Part shown: piece after piece, positions 29,214 to 41,115 of the stretch
Layout: every line of letters starts with the position of its first letter
How positions within the stretch are numbered: the first letter of the stretch is position 1
From: Candidatus Limnocylindrales bacterium
GTDB taxonomy: Bacteria > Desulfobacterota > Binatia > UBA1149 > CAITLU01
DNA length: 64,000 nucleotides
Assembly: GCA_035626395.1 (NCBI GenBank)
Contig: DASPNR010000031.1
Span: 310,001 to 374,000, forward strand
Direction: 5' to 3'
The notes under the pieces: generated by a model
What the model was told of the DNA's origin: nothing
What the model saw: the letters and a program-made list of their open reading frames with translations, nothing else
Database searches by the model: none
Made by a program: the position numbers and the translations under genes

Positions 29214-29740
29214 ACGCTTCCGAGCTCGCGGCGCGCATCGCACGCGGCGTCGACGCATCGGCCGCGCGGCCTTTCGAGACGCGGGAGTCGCCGGGCATCG
29301 AGGTCGCCTCGGCCAGCGTTGCCGAGGTACTGCGCTTCCTGCGCGACGAGCTCGGCTACGAGCTCTTCGTCGACATCACGGCGGTCGACTACGAGGCGCT
29401 GCACGGAACGATCGAGATCATCTACATAGTCCGGTCGTTGAAGGACGCGGGCAAGGTGGTGGTCAAGGCAGTGCTGGACGCGCGTGATCCGCACGTTCCC
29501 ACGGCCGCCGGCATTTTCGCGGGCGCCAACTGGGCCGAGCGCGAGGTGTTCGACATGTTCGGCGTGCGTTTCGACGGCCATCCCGACCTGCGCCGCATCC
29601 TCATGTACCCGGAATTCGAAGGGCACCCGTTGCGCAAGAGCTACGCCTACCAGCATCGCCAGTCGCTGGTGCCCGAGCGAGATCCGATTGCGGAGCCCTG
29701 GCCGCGACGCAGAGCCGTTCCTGCGCCGTCGCAGAAGTGA
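29204..29740 (+). CDS. nuoC: NADH-quinone oxidoreductase subunit C
   Basis: 178 residues of the 30-kDa subunit of the peripheral arm. The conserved segments are LFVDITAVDY, TAAGIFAGANWAEREVFDMFGV and the RRILMYPEFEGHPLRKSY signature. It follows nuoA directly, whereas the common order is A-B-C. Its 3' end is 16 bp from nuoD. Partners would be NuoD and NuoB, and no nuoB is in the window. Confidence 0.94.
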   Translation: MALDASELAARIARGVDASAARPFETRESPGIEVASASVAEVLRFLRDELGYELFVDITAVDYEALHGTIEIIYIVRSLKDAGKVVVKAVLDARDPHVPTAAGIFAGANWAEREVFDMFGVRFDGHPDLRRILMYPEFEGHPLRKSYAYQHRQSLVPERDPIAEPWPRRRAVPAPSQK

Positions 29741-29756
29741 GGCGAACAGGCAGACC

Positions 29757-30974
29757 ATGAGCAGCGAGAACGTGAACAAGGAAGACGAGACGACGCTGGC
29801 CGATCCGCTCTCCGAGGTGATGGAGCTGCAGATGGGGCCGTCGCATCCGGCCTGTCACGGCACCATCAAGTTCAACCTGAAGCTGGACGGCGAGAACATC
29901 ATGGTTCTCGACACCGAGGTCGGCTACCTGCACCGCGGATTCGAGAAGATGGTGGAGCAGGGAACCTGGGGCCAGGCGATTCCGTACACCGACCGGCTGA
30001 ACTACGCCTCGCCGCTGATCAACAACTTCATCTTCTGCGAGACCGTCGAGCGCCTGTGCGGCATCACCGTGCCCGAGCGCGCGTCCTACCTGCGCGTGAT
30101 CCTGTCGGAATGCTCTCGCATCGCCGATCATCTGACCTGCCTCGGCATGGGCGCCACCGAGCTCGGCGCCTTCAGCGCCGGCTTCTACATGAACGAGGCT
30201 CGCGAGCTGCTCTACAACCTCAATTCCTGCGTCACCGGAGCGCGCGTCACGGTCAGCTACGGCCGCGTCGGCGGATTGGCCCGCGACGTCCCCGAGGACT
30301 TCGAGCGGATGGTGCGCGACGCGATGAAGCGCACCGACGAGGTGCTGGGCGACGCGGAGAAGCTGCTCGAGCGCAACCGCATCTTCACCGATCGCATGGT
30401 CGGCATCGGCATCATGTCGCAGGAGACGGCCAAGAGCTTCGGCATCACCGGCCCCATGCTGCGCGCCACCGGGATCGCGTACGATCTGCGCAAGGCCGCG
30501 CCCTACATGGTCTACGACCGTCTCGACTTCGACGTGCCCGTGGGCACCAAGGGCGACAACTTCGACCGCTTCGCGGTCCGCTTCGAGGAAGTGAAGCAGT
30601 CGATGCGCATCATCGACCAGGCGCTGAAGCAGCTTCCGGGCGGGCCGATCATCGTCGACAACCCGCTCTACGTCCTGCCCGACAAGAAGGATGTCTACAC
30701 GAACATCGAAGGGCTGATGAACCACTTCAAGATCGTCATCGAGGGCATTCGCGTGCCGGCCGGTGAGATCTATTTCGCGGGTGAGGGCGCCAACGGCGAG
30801 CTGGGCTTCTACATCGTCAGCGACGGCAGCGGACGGCCCTACCGCGTGCGCGTGCGGCCGCCGTGCTTCTACGGAATGGCTTCACTGGAGAGCATGGCCA
30901 AGGGCCACATGGTCTCCGACCTCGTCGCGATCTTCGGAATGGTCAACATGATCGGCGGAGAGTGCGACCGCTGA
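29757..30974 (+). CDS. nuoD: NADH-quinone oxidoreductase subunit D
   Basis: 405 residues of the 49-kDa quinone-site subunit related to [NiFe] hydrogenases. It has MGPSHPACHGTIKF, LHRGFEKMVE, YTDRLNYASPLINN, HLTCLGMGATELGAF and the C-terminal GECDR. The usual HPA(T/S)HG motif reads HPACHG. It is separate from nuoC, unlike the NuoCD fusion of enterobacteria. Confidence 0.95.
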   Translation: MSSENVNKEDETTLADPLSEVMELQMGPSHPACHGTIKFNLKLDGENIMVLDTEVGYLHRGFEKMVEQGTWGQAIPYTDRLNYASPLINNFIFCETVERLCGITVPERASYLRVILSECSRIADHLTCLGMGATELGAFSAGFYMNEARELLYNLNSCVTGARVTVSYGRVGGLARDVPEDFERMVRDAMKRTDEVLGDAEKLLERNRIFTDRMVGIGIMSQETAKSFGITGPMLRATGIAYDLRKAAPYMVYDRLDFDVPVGTKGDNFDRFAVRFEEVKQSMRIIDQALKQLPGGPIIVDNPLYVLPDKKDVYTNIEGLMNHFKIVIEGIRVPAGEIYFAGEGANGELGFYIVSDGSGRPYRVRVRPPCFYGMASLESMAKGHMVSDLVAIFGMVNMIGGECDR

Positions 30975-30999
30975 GTCGGACCCACTGGCAGTCCAGGAA

Positions 31000-31527
31000 A
31001 TGTCGCAGCAGGCAACGACCACCAAGGCGCAGTCCACCGGACCCGTCGCGTTCTCTCCGCAGGCGCTGGCCGAGTATCAGGAGATCCTGACGCATTATCC
31101 GGAACGGCGCGCGGCGCTGATGACGGTGCTTTGGCTGGCGCAGCGCGAGTTCGGCTGGATCAGCCCGCAGGTCGAGGAGTACATCGCCAGGCTCATGGAT
31201 CTGCCGCGTGCGTGGGTCGAGGGCGTGGTCAGCTTCTACACGATGTACTACCGGCGTCCGATGGGGCGGTACCACCTGCAGGTCTGCACCAACCTGTCCT
31301 GCTACCTGCGCGGCGCCGAGGACATCTACAACGCGATCTCGCAGCGCCTCGACATCAGCCATGGACAGACGACCCCGGACGGCAAATTCTCGCTCGACCG
31401 CGTCGAGTGCCTCGGCTCCTGCGGCACGGCGCCGATGCTGCAGCTCGGCGACCGTTTCCACGAAAACCTGACGGTGGCGCAGGTCCTCGAGATGCTCGAC
31501 AAGCTCGAGCGCGGCGAAAAGCTCTAG
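31000..31527 (+). CDS. nuoE: NADH-quinone oxidoreductase subunit E
   Basis: 175 residues of the 24-kDa subunit. The thioredoxin-like 2Fe-2S site is intact: CTNLSC and, about 40 residues later, CLGSC. It belongs to the NADH-dehydrogenase module with NuoF and NuoG, neither of which is encoded in this window. Its presence without them is odd, but it shows the organism retains at least part of the N-module. Confidence 0.94.
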   Translation: MSQQATTTKAQSTGPVAFSPQALAEYQEILTHYPERRAALMTVLWLAQREFGWISPQVEEYIARLMDLPRAWVEGVVSFYTMYYRRPMGRYHLQVCTNLSCYLRGAEDIYNAISQRLDISHGQTTPDGKFSLDRVECLGSCGTAPMLQLGDRFHENLTVAQVLEMLDKLERGEKL

Positions 31528-31545
31528 GCCGGCGAGGCAACGCTC

Positions 31546-32631
31546 ATGGACTGGCTCATCGGCGGCATAAAGTCTCTTGTGGTGCTCTTCATGGTGCTGA
31601 ACGTTTCGGCGTTCCTGCTGTGGATCGAGCGCAAGGGCAGCGCGCTCATCCAGAACCGCATCGGCGCCAACCGCGCCAACATCCTCGGCGTGATGCCGTT
31701 CAACCTCGGCTTCGTGAACACGCTGATGGCTGATCCGCTCAAGCTCTTCACCAAGGAAGACTTCGTGCCGGAGAAGGCCGACAAGCTGGTGCACTCGCTG
31801 GCCCCGTTCCTGTCGCTGTTCCCCGCCGTCATCACGTTCGCCGCTGTGCCCTTCGGCGACACCATCGAAATCGGCGGTCGCGTGATCGAGCTGCAGGCGG
31901 TGAGCATCGACGTCGGCATCCTCTACATCTCGGCGATGGTTTCGATGAGCGTCTACGGAGTGGTGCTGTCGGGGTGGGCCTCCAACAACCGCTGGGCGCT
32001 GCTGGGCAGCATCCGCGGCAGCGCGCAGATGATCTCGTACGAGCTGGCCATGGGCATCTCCATCGTCAGCATGATCCTGCTCTACGGCACGCTCGATCTT
32101 CAGGAGATGGTGCGGGCGCAGGGCGCCCTGCTCTTCGGCTTCCTGCCGGCGTGGGGCGTCTTCTACCAGCCGGTCGCGTTCATCATCCTTCTGGTGGCCG
32201 GCATCGCCGAGTCCAAGCGCGTTCCCTTCGATCTTCCCGAGGCCGAGTCCGAGCTGATCGCCGGCTACTACACCGAGTACTCGGGCGGCAAGCAGGCGGC
32301 GTTCATGCTGTCGGATTTCGCCGAGATCGTGATGGTCTCGGGCCTGGTGGCCACGCTGTTCTTCGGCGGCTGGCAGGTCCCGTACATCGGCAAGGAAGGC
32401 TCGGGCAGCCCCATCGAGATTGGCGGCCTGCTGCTGACCGCGCTGCAGCTGGGCGCGTTCACGATCAAGGTGCTGTTCTTCTGCTGGCTGCAGATCCTGG
32501 TGCGCTGGACCGTGCCGCGCTTCCGCTACGACCAGCTGATGAGCCTTGGCTGGAAGGCGATGATGCCGATCGCGCTGGTCAACATGATCGTGACGGCGCT
32601 CGTCATCCTGATCGTGGAGCAGTCGCAGTGA
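31546..32631 (+). CDS. nuoH: NADH-quinone oxidoreductase subunit H
   Basis: 361 residues, about eight membrane spans. It has WIERKGSALIQNRIGANRANILG near the N-terminus (key residues ERK and QNRIG), the quinone-cavity loop VPFDLPEAESELIAGYYTEYSGG (key EAESELIAG) and a VRWTVPRFRYDQ motif at the C-terminal end. It connects the peripheral arm to the pumping subunits. It begins 18 bp after nuoE, and its TGA overlaps the nuoJ GTG. nuoI, usually next, is absent. Confidence 0.95.
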   Translation: MDWLIGGIKSLVVLFMVLNVSAFLLWIERKGSALIQNRIGANRANILGVMPFNLGFVNTLMADPLKLFTKEDFVPEKADKLVHSLAPFLSLFPAVITFAAVPFGDTIEIGGRVIELQAVSIDVGILYISAMVSMSVYGVVLSGWASNNRWALLGSIRGSAQMISYELAMGISIVSMILLYGTLDLQEMVRAQGALLFGFLPAWGVFYQPVAFIILLVAGIAESKRVPFDLPEAESELIAGYYTEYSGGKQAAFMLSDFAEIVMVSGLVATLFFGGWQVPYIGKEGSGSPIEIGGLLLTALQLGAFTIKVLFFCWLQILVRWTVPRFRYDQLMSLGWKAMMPIALVNMIVTALVILIVEQSQ

Positions 32632-33293
32632 GCGCGCTCCTGTTCTACCCGCTGGCGGCCCTGGCCGTGGCCGGCGCGCTCGGCGTCGTGCTGGCGCGCA
32701 ACCCGGTGCGCAGCGCGCTGTCGCTGGTGGTCACGCTGTTCTTCCTGGCCGTCTTCTACGTGTTCCTGCAGGCGCACCTGGTCGCGGCGCTGCAGATCAT
32801 CGTCTACGCCGGCGCCGTCATGGTGCTGTTCCTGTTCGTGATCACGCTGCTCAACCTGGAGTCCGACCACGGCATCAACGAGCGGCCTGCGCTTTCGGCT
32901 GCCGGCTTCGTGGCCGGCGCCATCGTCGCCGTTCTTCTGGTCAAGGCGCTCCTCGACAGCACCGTGCCGGGCGGGCGTGGCGTCGTGCTCGATGAAGCGT
33001 TCGGCACCACGAAGGTTCTCGCGCGCCAGCTCTTCTCCGAGTACCTCGTCGCGTTCGAGCTGACCTCGATCCTGCTGCTGGTGGCGGTGGTCGGCGCGGT
33101 GGTGCTCGCCAAGCGCACGGTGGAAGAGGACGCGCGCGACAACGCCCGCATGATGGCCGCCGCCGAGCACGAGACCGACGAGAAGAACCGCATGATCGCC
33201 GCGCACGAGGCGGCGCACAGCCACCTCGACCACGGCCACGCGCCGCACTCCGGGCACGGCCACGTGCACGCGCCCGCCGGAGGGCATCGCTGA
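32628..33293 (+). CDS. nuoJ: NADH-quinone oxidoreductase subunit J with His-rich tail
   Basis: 221 residues from GTG 32628 (GTGA overlap with nuoH). Five membrane spans are visible, with QIIVYAGAVMVLFLFVI as the conserved third helix. After the last span the protein carries about 50 extra residues: an acidic/Met segment and a His-rich tail with HSHLDHGHAPHSGHGHVH. Such tails bind Zn, Ni or Cu in other proteins; whether this one does so is unknown. It is followed by a 136-bp gap containing a palindromic element. Confidence 0.92.
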   Translation: MSALLFYPLAALAVAGALGVVLARNPVRSALSLVVTLFFLAVFYVFLQAHLVAALQIIVYAGAVMVLFLFVITLLNLESDHGINERPALSAAGFVAGAIVAVLLVKALLDSTVPGGRGVVLDEAFGTTKVLARQLFSEYLVAFELTSILLLVAVVGAVVLAKRTVEEDARDNARMMAAAEHETDEKNRMIAAHEAAHSHLDHGHAPHSGHGHVHAPAGGHR

Positions 33294-33322
33294 TGGCTGT
33301 CTGTAAGGCCTTGCACGCGAAG

Positions 33323-33398
33323 GCGGCCGCGGGCGTGTCTGCGGCGGACCGCGCCGCGCTTCGCGCTTCGTGTCCGCCGCGGACATGCCCGTGGCCGC
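33323..33398. repeat. REP-like palindromic element, copy C, inside the nuo operon
   Basis: Two 27-bp arms (33323-33349 and 33372-33398) around a 22-bp loop. The three arm mismatches are all G-U compatible in the nuo mRNA. It fills the nuoJ-nuoK gap, the only large spacer in an operon whose other junctions range from short overlaps to 26-bp gaps. Confidence 0.82.
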
Positions 33399-33429
33399 CC
33401 GCCGCGACGGCAGAGTGGAGACCGTGCTG

Positions 33430-33732
33430 ATGGTCGGCACCGCGCACTACCTGGCGCTCAGCGCGCTGCTGTTCGCCATCGGCGCCATCGGCGTGGTCGT
33501 GCGCCGCAACGTCATCATCATCTTCATGTCGGTCGAACTGATGCTGAACGCGGCCAACCTGGCGTTCGTTGCCGGTGCCAACAGCCTCGGCACCATGGGC
33601 GGCCAGTCCATCGTCTTCTTCGTCATGACCGTGGCCGCGGCCGAGGCCGCCGTCGGCCTGGCCGTCATCCTGGCCCTGTTCCGCAATCGTCAGACGGTGG
33701 CGGCCGACGAGATCGCCCTTCTGCGAGGCTAG
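33430..33732 (+). CDS. nuoK: NADH-quinone oxidoreductase subunit K
   Basis: 100 residues from ATG 33430, the normal family length. GGAG lies nine bases upstream. A GTG at 33424 is possible, and starts further upstream would translate the palindromic element. Three membrane spans with [32 protein letters not shown] (the buried Glu of proton transfer) and [16 protein letters not shown] (second conserved Glu). Start choice rests on family length and the SD. Confidence 0.93.
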   Translation: MVGTAHYLALSALLFAIGAIGVVVRRNVIIIFMSVELMLNAANLAFVAGANSLGTMGGQSIVFFVMTVAAAEAAVGLAVILALFRNRQTVAADEIALLRG

Positions 33733-33746
33733 GAGCCCGCACCCCG

Positions 33747-37564
<3,818 letters not shown>

Positions 37565-37565
37565 C

Positions 37566-39008
37566 ATGCCGCAGGCGCTGACTCCGATCATCCCGCTGCT
37601 CGTCGCCTGCGGCTGGGCAACGCTGGTCCTGCTTGTCGAGGCATTCTCGAGCAGCCGCCGCTTCGTCGGCGTCGCTTGGCTGACGGCGATCGGGCTAGCG
37701 GTCGTCGCGGCCCTCTCGATGCAGCCGCTCGCGGCAAATGTCGTCTACGGCAACGCGCTGGCGCTGGACGGCTACGCCACCTACTTCAACATTCTGGCGT
37801 GCGTGATCGGCATCGGTTCGGTGCTGCTGTCGGTCGACTATCTCGCCGACGCCGGAATCGTGCAGGGCGAGTACTACCCGCTGATGTTCTTCGCGGTGGC
37901 GGGCGTCGTCGTGATGGCCGCGGCCACCGACCTGATCGTGATGTTCATCGGCCTGGAGACCATGTCGATGGCCGTCTACGTGCTGGCGGGCGCGCTCAAG
38001 AGCCAGATGCGCTCCAACGAGGCCTCGCTCAAGTACTTTCTGCTCGGCGCCTTCGCCTCCGCCCTGTTGCTCTACGGCATTGCGCTGCTCTACGTGATGA
38101 CCGGCACGACTGTGCTCGGCGGCATCCACTCGGCGCTCTCCTCGGGCAGCCTCACCGGCACCGATCATCTGGTGGTGGTGCTCGGCATGGGGCTGGTGCT
38201 GATCGGCCTCGGCTTCAAGATCGCAGCCGTGCCTTTTCATCTGTGGGCGCCCGACGTCTACGAGGGCGCGCCGACTTCGGTCACCGCGTTCATGGCAACG
38301 GCCGTCAAGGCCGGCGGCTTTGCAGCACTGCTGCGCACGGCGATGGTCGCTCTGGCGCCGCTGCACGAGCAGATGGTGCCGATCCTGTGGATCGCCGCCG
38401 CGGTGACGATGACGGTCGGCAATCTGGTGGCGCTGCGGCAGGCGAGCCTCAAGCGCATGCTCGCGTATTCCTCAATCGCGCACACCGGCTATCTGCTGGT
38501 CGGAGTGACGGCCGGAACGAGCGAGGCCGGCGCGGCGGTGCTGTTCTATCTGGCCGGCTATGCCGCCATGAACCTGGCCGCCTTCGGCATCATGTGCGCC
38601 GTCGCGCGCCGCGGGCAGCCGCGCGAGGCGATCTCCGACTACGCCGGCCTCGGCCAGACCAATCCGATGCTGGCCGTGGCGATGACCGTCGCGATGCTGT
38701 CGCTGACCGGCATCCCGCCGCTCGGCGGCTTCATCGGCAAGCTCTACGTCTTTACCGCGGCGCTCGATGCCGGGCTGTTCTGGCTGGTGGGCATCGCCGT
38801 CTTCAACAGCGTGATCTCGGCGGCCTACTACCTCGGCGTCGTGCGCACGATGTACTTCGATCCGCCCGCCGGCGCGGTCGAAGCGCGGCCGTATGCGGCC
38901 GTGATCGTGGTCGCGGCCACCGTGGCCACGGTGCTGCTCGGCGTGGCGCCGGCGCCGGTGCTGAGTGCGGCCGCGCGGGCGTTCGAGAACGTGGCGCTCG
39001 GCGGGTGA
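37566..39008 (+). CDS. nuoN: NADH-quinone oxidoreductase subunit N
   Basis: 480 residues, third antiporter-like subunit. It has FIGLETMSMAVYVLAGAL, SNEASLKYFLLGAFASA, the VPFHLWAPDVYEGAPT block, LAYSSIAHTGYLLVG and SLTGIPPLGGFIGK. It closes the nuo operon and ends 6 bp before the stop of the convergent histidine kinase gene. Confidence 0.95.
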   Translation: MPQALTPIIPLLVACGWATLVLLVEAFSSSRRFVGVAWLTAIGLAVVAALSMQPLAANVVYGNALALDGYATYFNILACVIGIGSVLLSVDYLADAGIVQGEYYPLMFFAVAGVVVMAAATDLIVMFIGLETMSMAVYVLAGALKSQMRSNEASLKYFLLGAFASALLLYGIALLYVMTGTTVLGGIHSALSSGSLTGTDHLVVVLGMGLVLIGLGFKIAAVPFHLWAPDVYEGAPTSVTAFMATAVKAGGFAALLRTAMVALAPLHEQMVPILWIAAAVTMTVGNLVALRQASLKRMLAYSSIAHTGYLLVGVTAGTSEAGAAVLFYLAGYAAMNLAAFGIMCAVARRGQPREAISDYAGLGQTNPMLAVAMTVAMLSLTGIPPLGGFIGKLYVFTAALDAGLFWLVGIAVFNSVISAAYYLGVVRTMYFDPPAGAVEARPYAAVIVVAATVATVLLGVAPAPVLSAAARAFENVALGG

Positions 39009-39014
39009 GCTGCG

Positions 39015-40889
39015 TTACGGCTTGCCGCCCAGCCCGAACCAGAACGTAGCCCCGCGATCCACCGCACCCTCCGCCCAGATCTCGCCGCCGTGCAGCCGCA
39101 CGATGCGCTGCACGGAGGCCAGGCCCACGCCGTGCCCCTCGAACTCGGTGGCGTGATGCAGGCGCTGGAACGTTCCGAACAGCTTGCTGGCATGGCGGGG
39201 ATCGAAGCCCGCGCCGTCGTCGCGCACGAAGAAGAGCGCGCGGCCGTCGCGCTCGGCCTTTCCGACCTCGATGTGCGCGGCCGGGCGCTTGCTAGTGAAC
39301 TTCCACGCGTTGTCGAGCAGGTTCTCCATCGCGATCCGAAGCAGGCGCGGCTCGCCGATCGCTTTCAGTCCCTGATCCACCTTCCATGACACGTGGCGAC
39401 TCGGGTGCTCGCGCTGAAGGCGCTGGAGCGTCTCCAGGGCGATGGTGGCGAAGTCCACGGGCTCGGGCTCGAACTCGGCGCGCGAGATGCGCGACAGCCC
39501 GAGCAGCGCGTCGATGAGCTCGCCCATCCGTCGCGTGGTGCGACAGACGTCCTCGAGCAGCCCGCGCGCCGGCTCGCTCATGGCCCAGGCGTGCTCGTCG
39601 CGCAGGATCTGCGTGTACCCGTTGATCGCGCGGAGCGGCGCGCGCAGGTCGTGCGAGACCGAGTAGCTGAAGGCGCCGAGCTCACGGTTGATGCTCTGCA
39701 GCTGCGCCGTGCGCTCCTCGACGCGTTCTTCGAGCGTGGCATTGAGGCGGCGAAGCTCCTGGTCCGCCCGCTTTCGCTCCTGCGCATTGACGATGAGCTG
39801 TCCGAGCAGGCGCAGCATCGGCTCGAACGTCATCAGGTCCTGACGAGTGCGGCGCATCCAGACGTAGCCGGCGAAGCCGACGGTGCTGCCCTCCAGCATG
39901 ATCGGCACCAGGATGATCGACCGGACCGCGAACGGGGCCAGAATCGCGCGAAAGGCTCCGGCGCTGTCGTCGAGGGAGGCGGTGTCGGCAACGGCCGCCG
40001 TGCGCCCGGCGCGCAGCTCCCCATAGGCCGGCGCCAGCCGTTCGAGCGCCACGACTTCGTACTCACCGCGACGTTGCTCGTATTCGGGACTCCAGACGTG
40101 CACGAGCTGCGCGCGCGTATGCGTGTCGTTGGAGCGGTAGACGGCGCAGCCGTCCGCGTCCAGAAAATCGCCGACACGCGCGAGGACGGAGTCGACGGCG
40201 GCGTCGATGTCGTCGCTGGGAAGATTGACGAGGTCGGCGGAGAGGCCGGCGATGAGCCGCATGGCGGCGTCGGCACGCTGGCGCTCGGCGTCGGCCGCCT
40301 TGCGATCGAGCGCACCGGCGAACATTTCGCCGAAAATCTTGACGGTCGCCACGGCCTGTCGCGTCCATCGCGGCCGCGGCTCGTGTGCCAGCAGCGCCAG
40401 GAAGCACGACAGGCGGCCGCCGAGCGCGATCGGCACGGCCATGACGGCACGCAGCTGGCGGGAGGTCAGCCAGTTTGCCGGGTCGAACCGGTCCGGCGCC
40501 TCGGAGACGTCACCGGAGCAGAACGGTATGTCGTCATCGAGCTTGGCGAGCAGCCAGTCGAACGCCTGCAGCGGCAGGTCGCGCACCGGCTTCCCGTGCC
40601 GCCGCTCCACGGAGGTCGCGCTCTGCCACACGTGACGCAGACGTCCCGCCCGTCGGTCCTCGGGAATGTCGAACATCGCGACCAGATCGGCGCCGTAGAA
40701 ATGGCCGATGCGCTCGACCGCATGCGCGACGGCACGATCGACGTCGGCCGACGGGGTGCGGATGAACAGCGTCGACAGCTCCGCAGCAAGGCGCAGTTCC
40801 TGGACGCGCGAACGATCGGCGTGCGCGCTCGGGCTCTGGCTGCGCGATTCGCGTTCCATCTCGGTGGCGGGGCGCTCCGAACGCCGCAT
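39015..40889 (-). CDS. Sensor histidine kinase with two GAF-like domains
   Basis: About 624 residues from ATG 40889; ATG 40859 would be 10 residues shorter and the frame extends further without conserved content. Two GAF-like sensor domains (roughly residues 30-190 and 205-365) precede a coiled segment (QELRRLNATLEERVEERTAQL). Then come a HisKA dimerisation domain with the phospho-acceptor His413 in SYSVSHDLRAPLRAI and a HATPase domain with NLLDNAWKFT, DDGAGFD and GHGVGLASVQRIV. The architecture is like bacteriophytochrome-type kinases without PHY. No membrane span is seen, so it should sense a cytosolic signal. No response regulator gene is adjacent. Confidence 0.88.
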   Translation of the reverse strand: MRRSERPATEMERESRSQSPSAHADRSRVQELRLAAELSTLFIRTPSADVDRAVAHAVERIGHFYGADLVAMFDIPEDRRAGRLRHVWQSATSVERRHGKPVRDLPLQAFDWLLAKLDDDIPFCSGDVSEAPDRFDPANWLTSRQLRAVMAVPIALGGRLSCFLALLAHEPRPRWTRQAVATVKIFGEMFAGALDRKAADAERQRADAAMRLIAGLSADLVNLPSDDIDAAVDSVLARVGDFLDADGCAVYRSNDTHTRAQLVHVWSPEYEQRRGEYEVVALERLAPAYGELRAGRTAAVADTASLDDSAGAFRAILAPFAVRSIILVPIMLEGSTVGFAGYVWMRRTRQDLMTFEPMLRLLGQLIVNAQERKRADQELRRLNATLEERVEERTAQLQSINRELGAFSYSVSHDLRAPLRAINGYTQILRDEHAWAMSEPARGLLEDVCRTTRRMGELIDALLGLSRISRAEFEPEPVDFATIALETLQRLQREHPSRHVSWKVDQGLKAIGEPRLLRIAMENLLDNAWKFTSKRPAAHIEVGKAERDGRALFFVRDDGAGFDPRHASKLFGTFQRLHHATEFEGHGVGLASVQRIVRLHGGEIWAEGAVDRGATFWFGLGGKP

Positions 40890-40914
40890 GCACTGGCGTC
40901 TGCGGCGGGGAAAG

Positions 40915-40940
40915 GCGGCGGCGCGAGCTCGTGCCGCCGC
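40915..40940. promoter_or_regulatory. GC-rich inverted repeat in divergent intergenic region
   Basis: Thirteen base pairs on each side of the central gagctc, with one G-T mismatch. It lies between the histidine kinase start and the secreted beta-helix gene (40890-41115). It could be a dimer-binding operator or a hairpin. If the kinase starts further upstream it would be coding. Confidence 0.4.
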
Positions 40941-41115
40941 TCCCCTTGCATCGACGTACACCGTTGCGCGCAGCGATGCCAGAGCCATCGCGCACGCAAC
41001 GCGAGCGAGCGCTTTAACACGACCTAAATCTTTGCCGCGCGCCGCGACGCGGCGAATGCGTTGGAGGCGTGACATTTGCATTGCGTGCATCGGGCTGAGC
41101 GGCAACAATCCGCCG

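Noticed and set aside
28563..29258. Upstream continuation of the AmgK-like frame
   Set aside because: It runs antisense to nuoA and the conserved kinase N-terminus begins at 28562.
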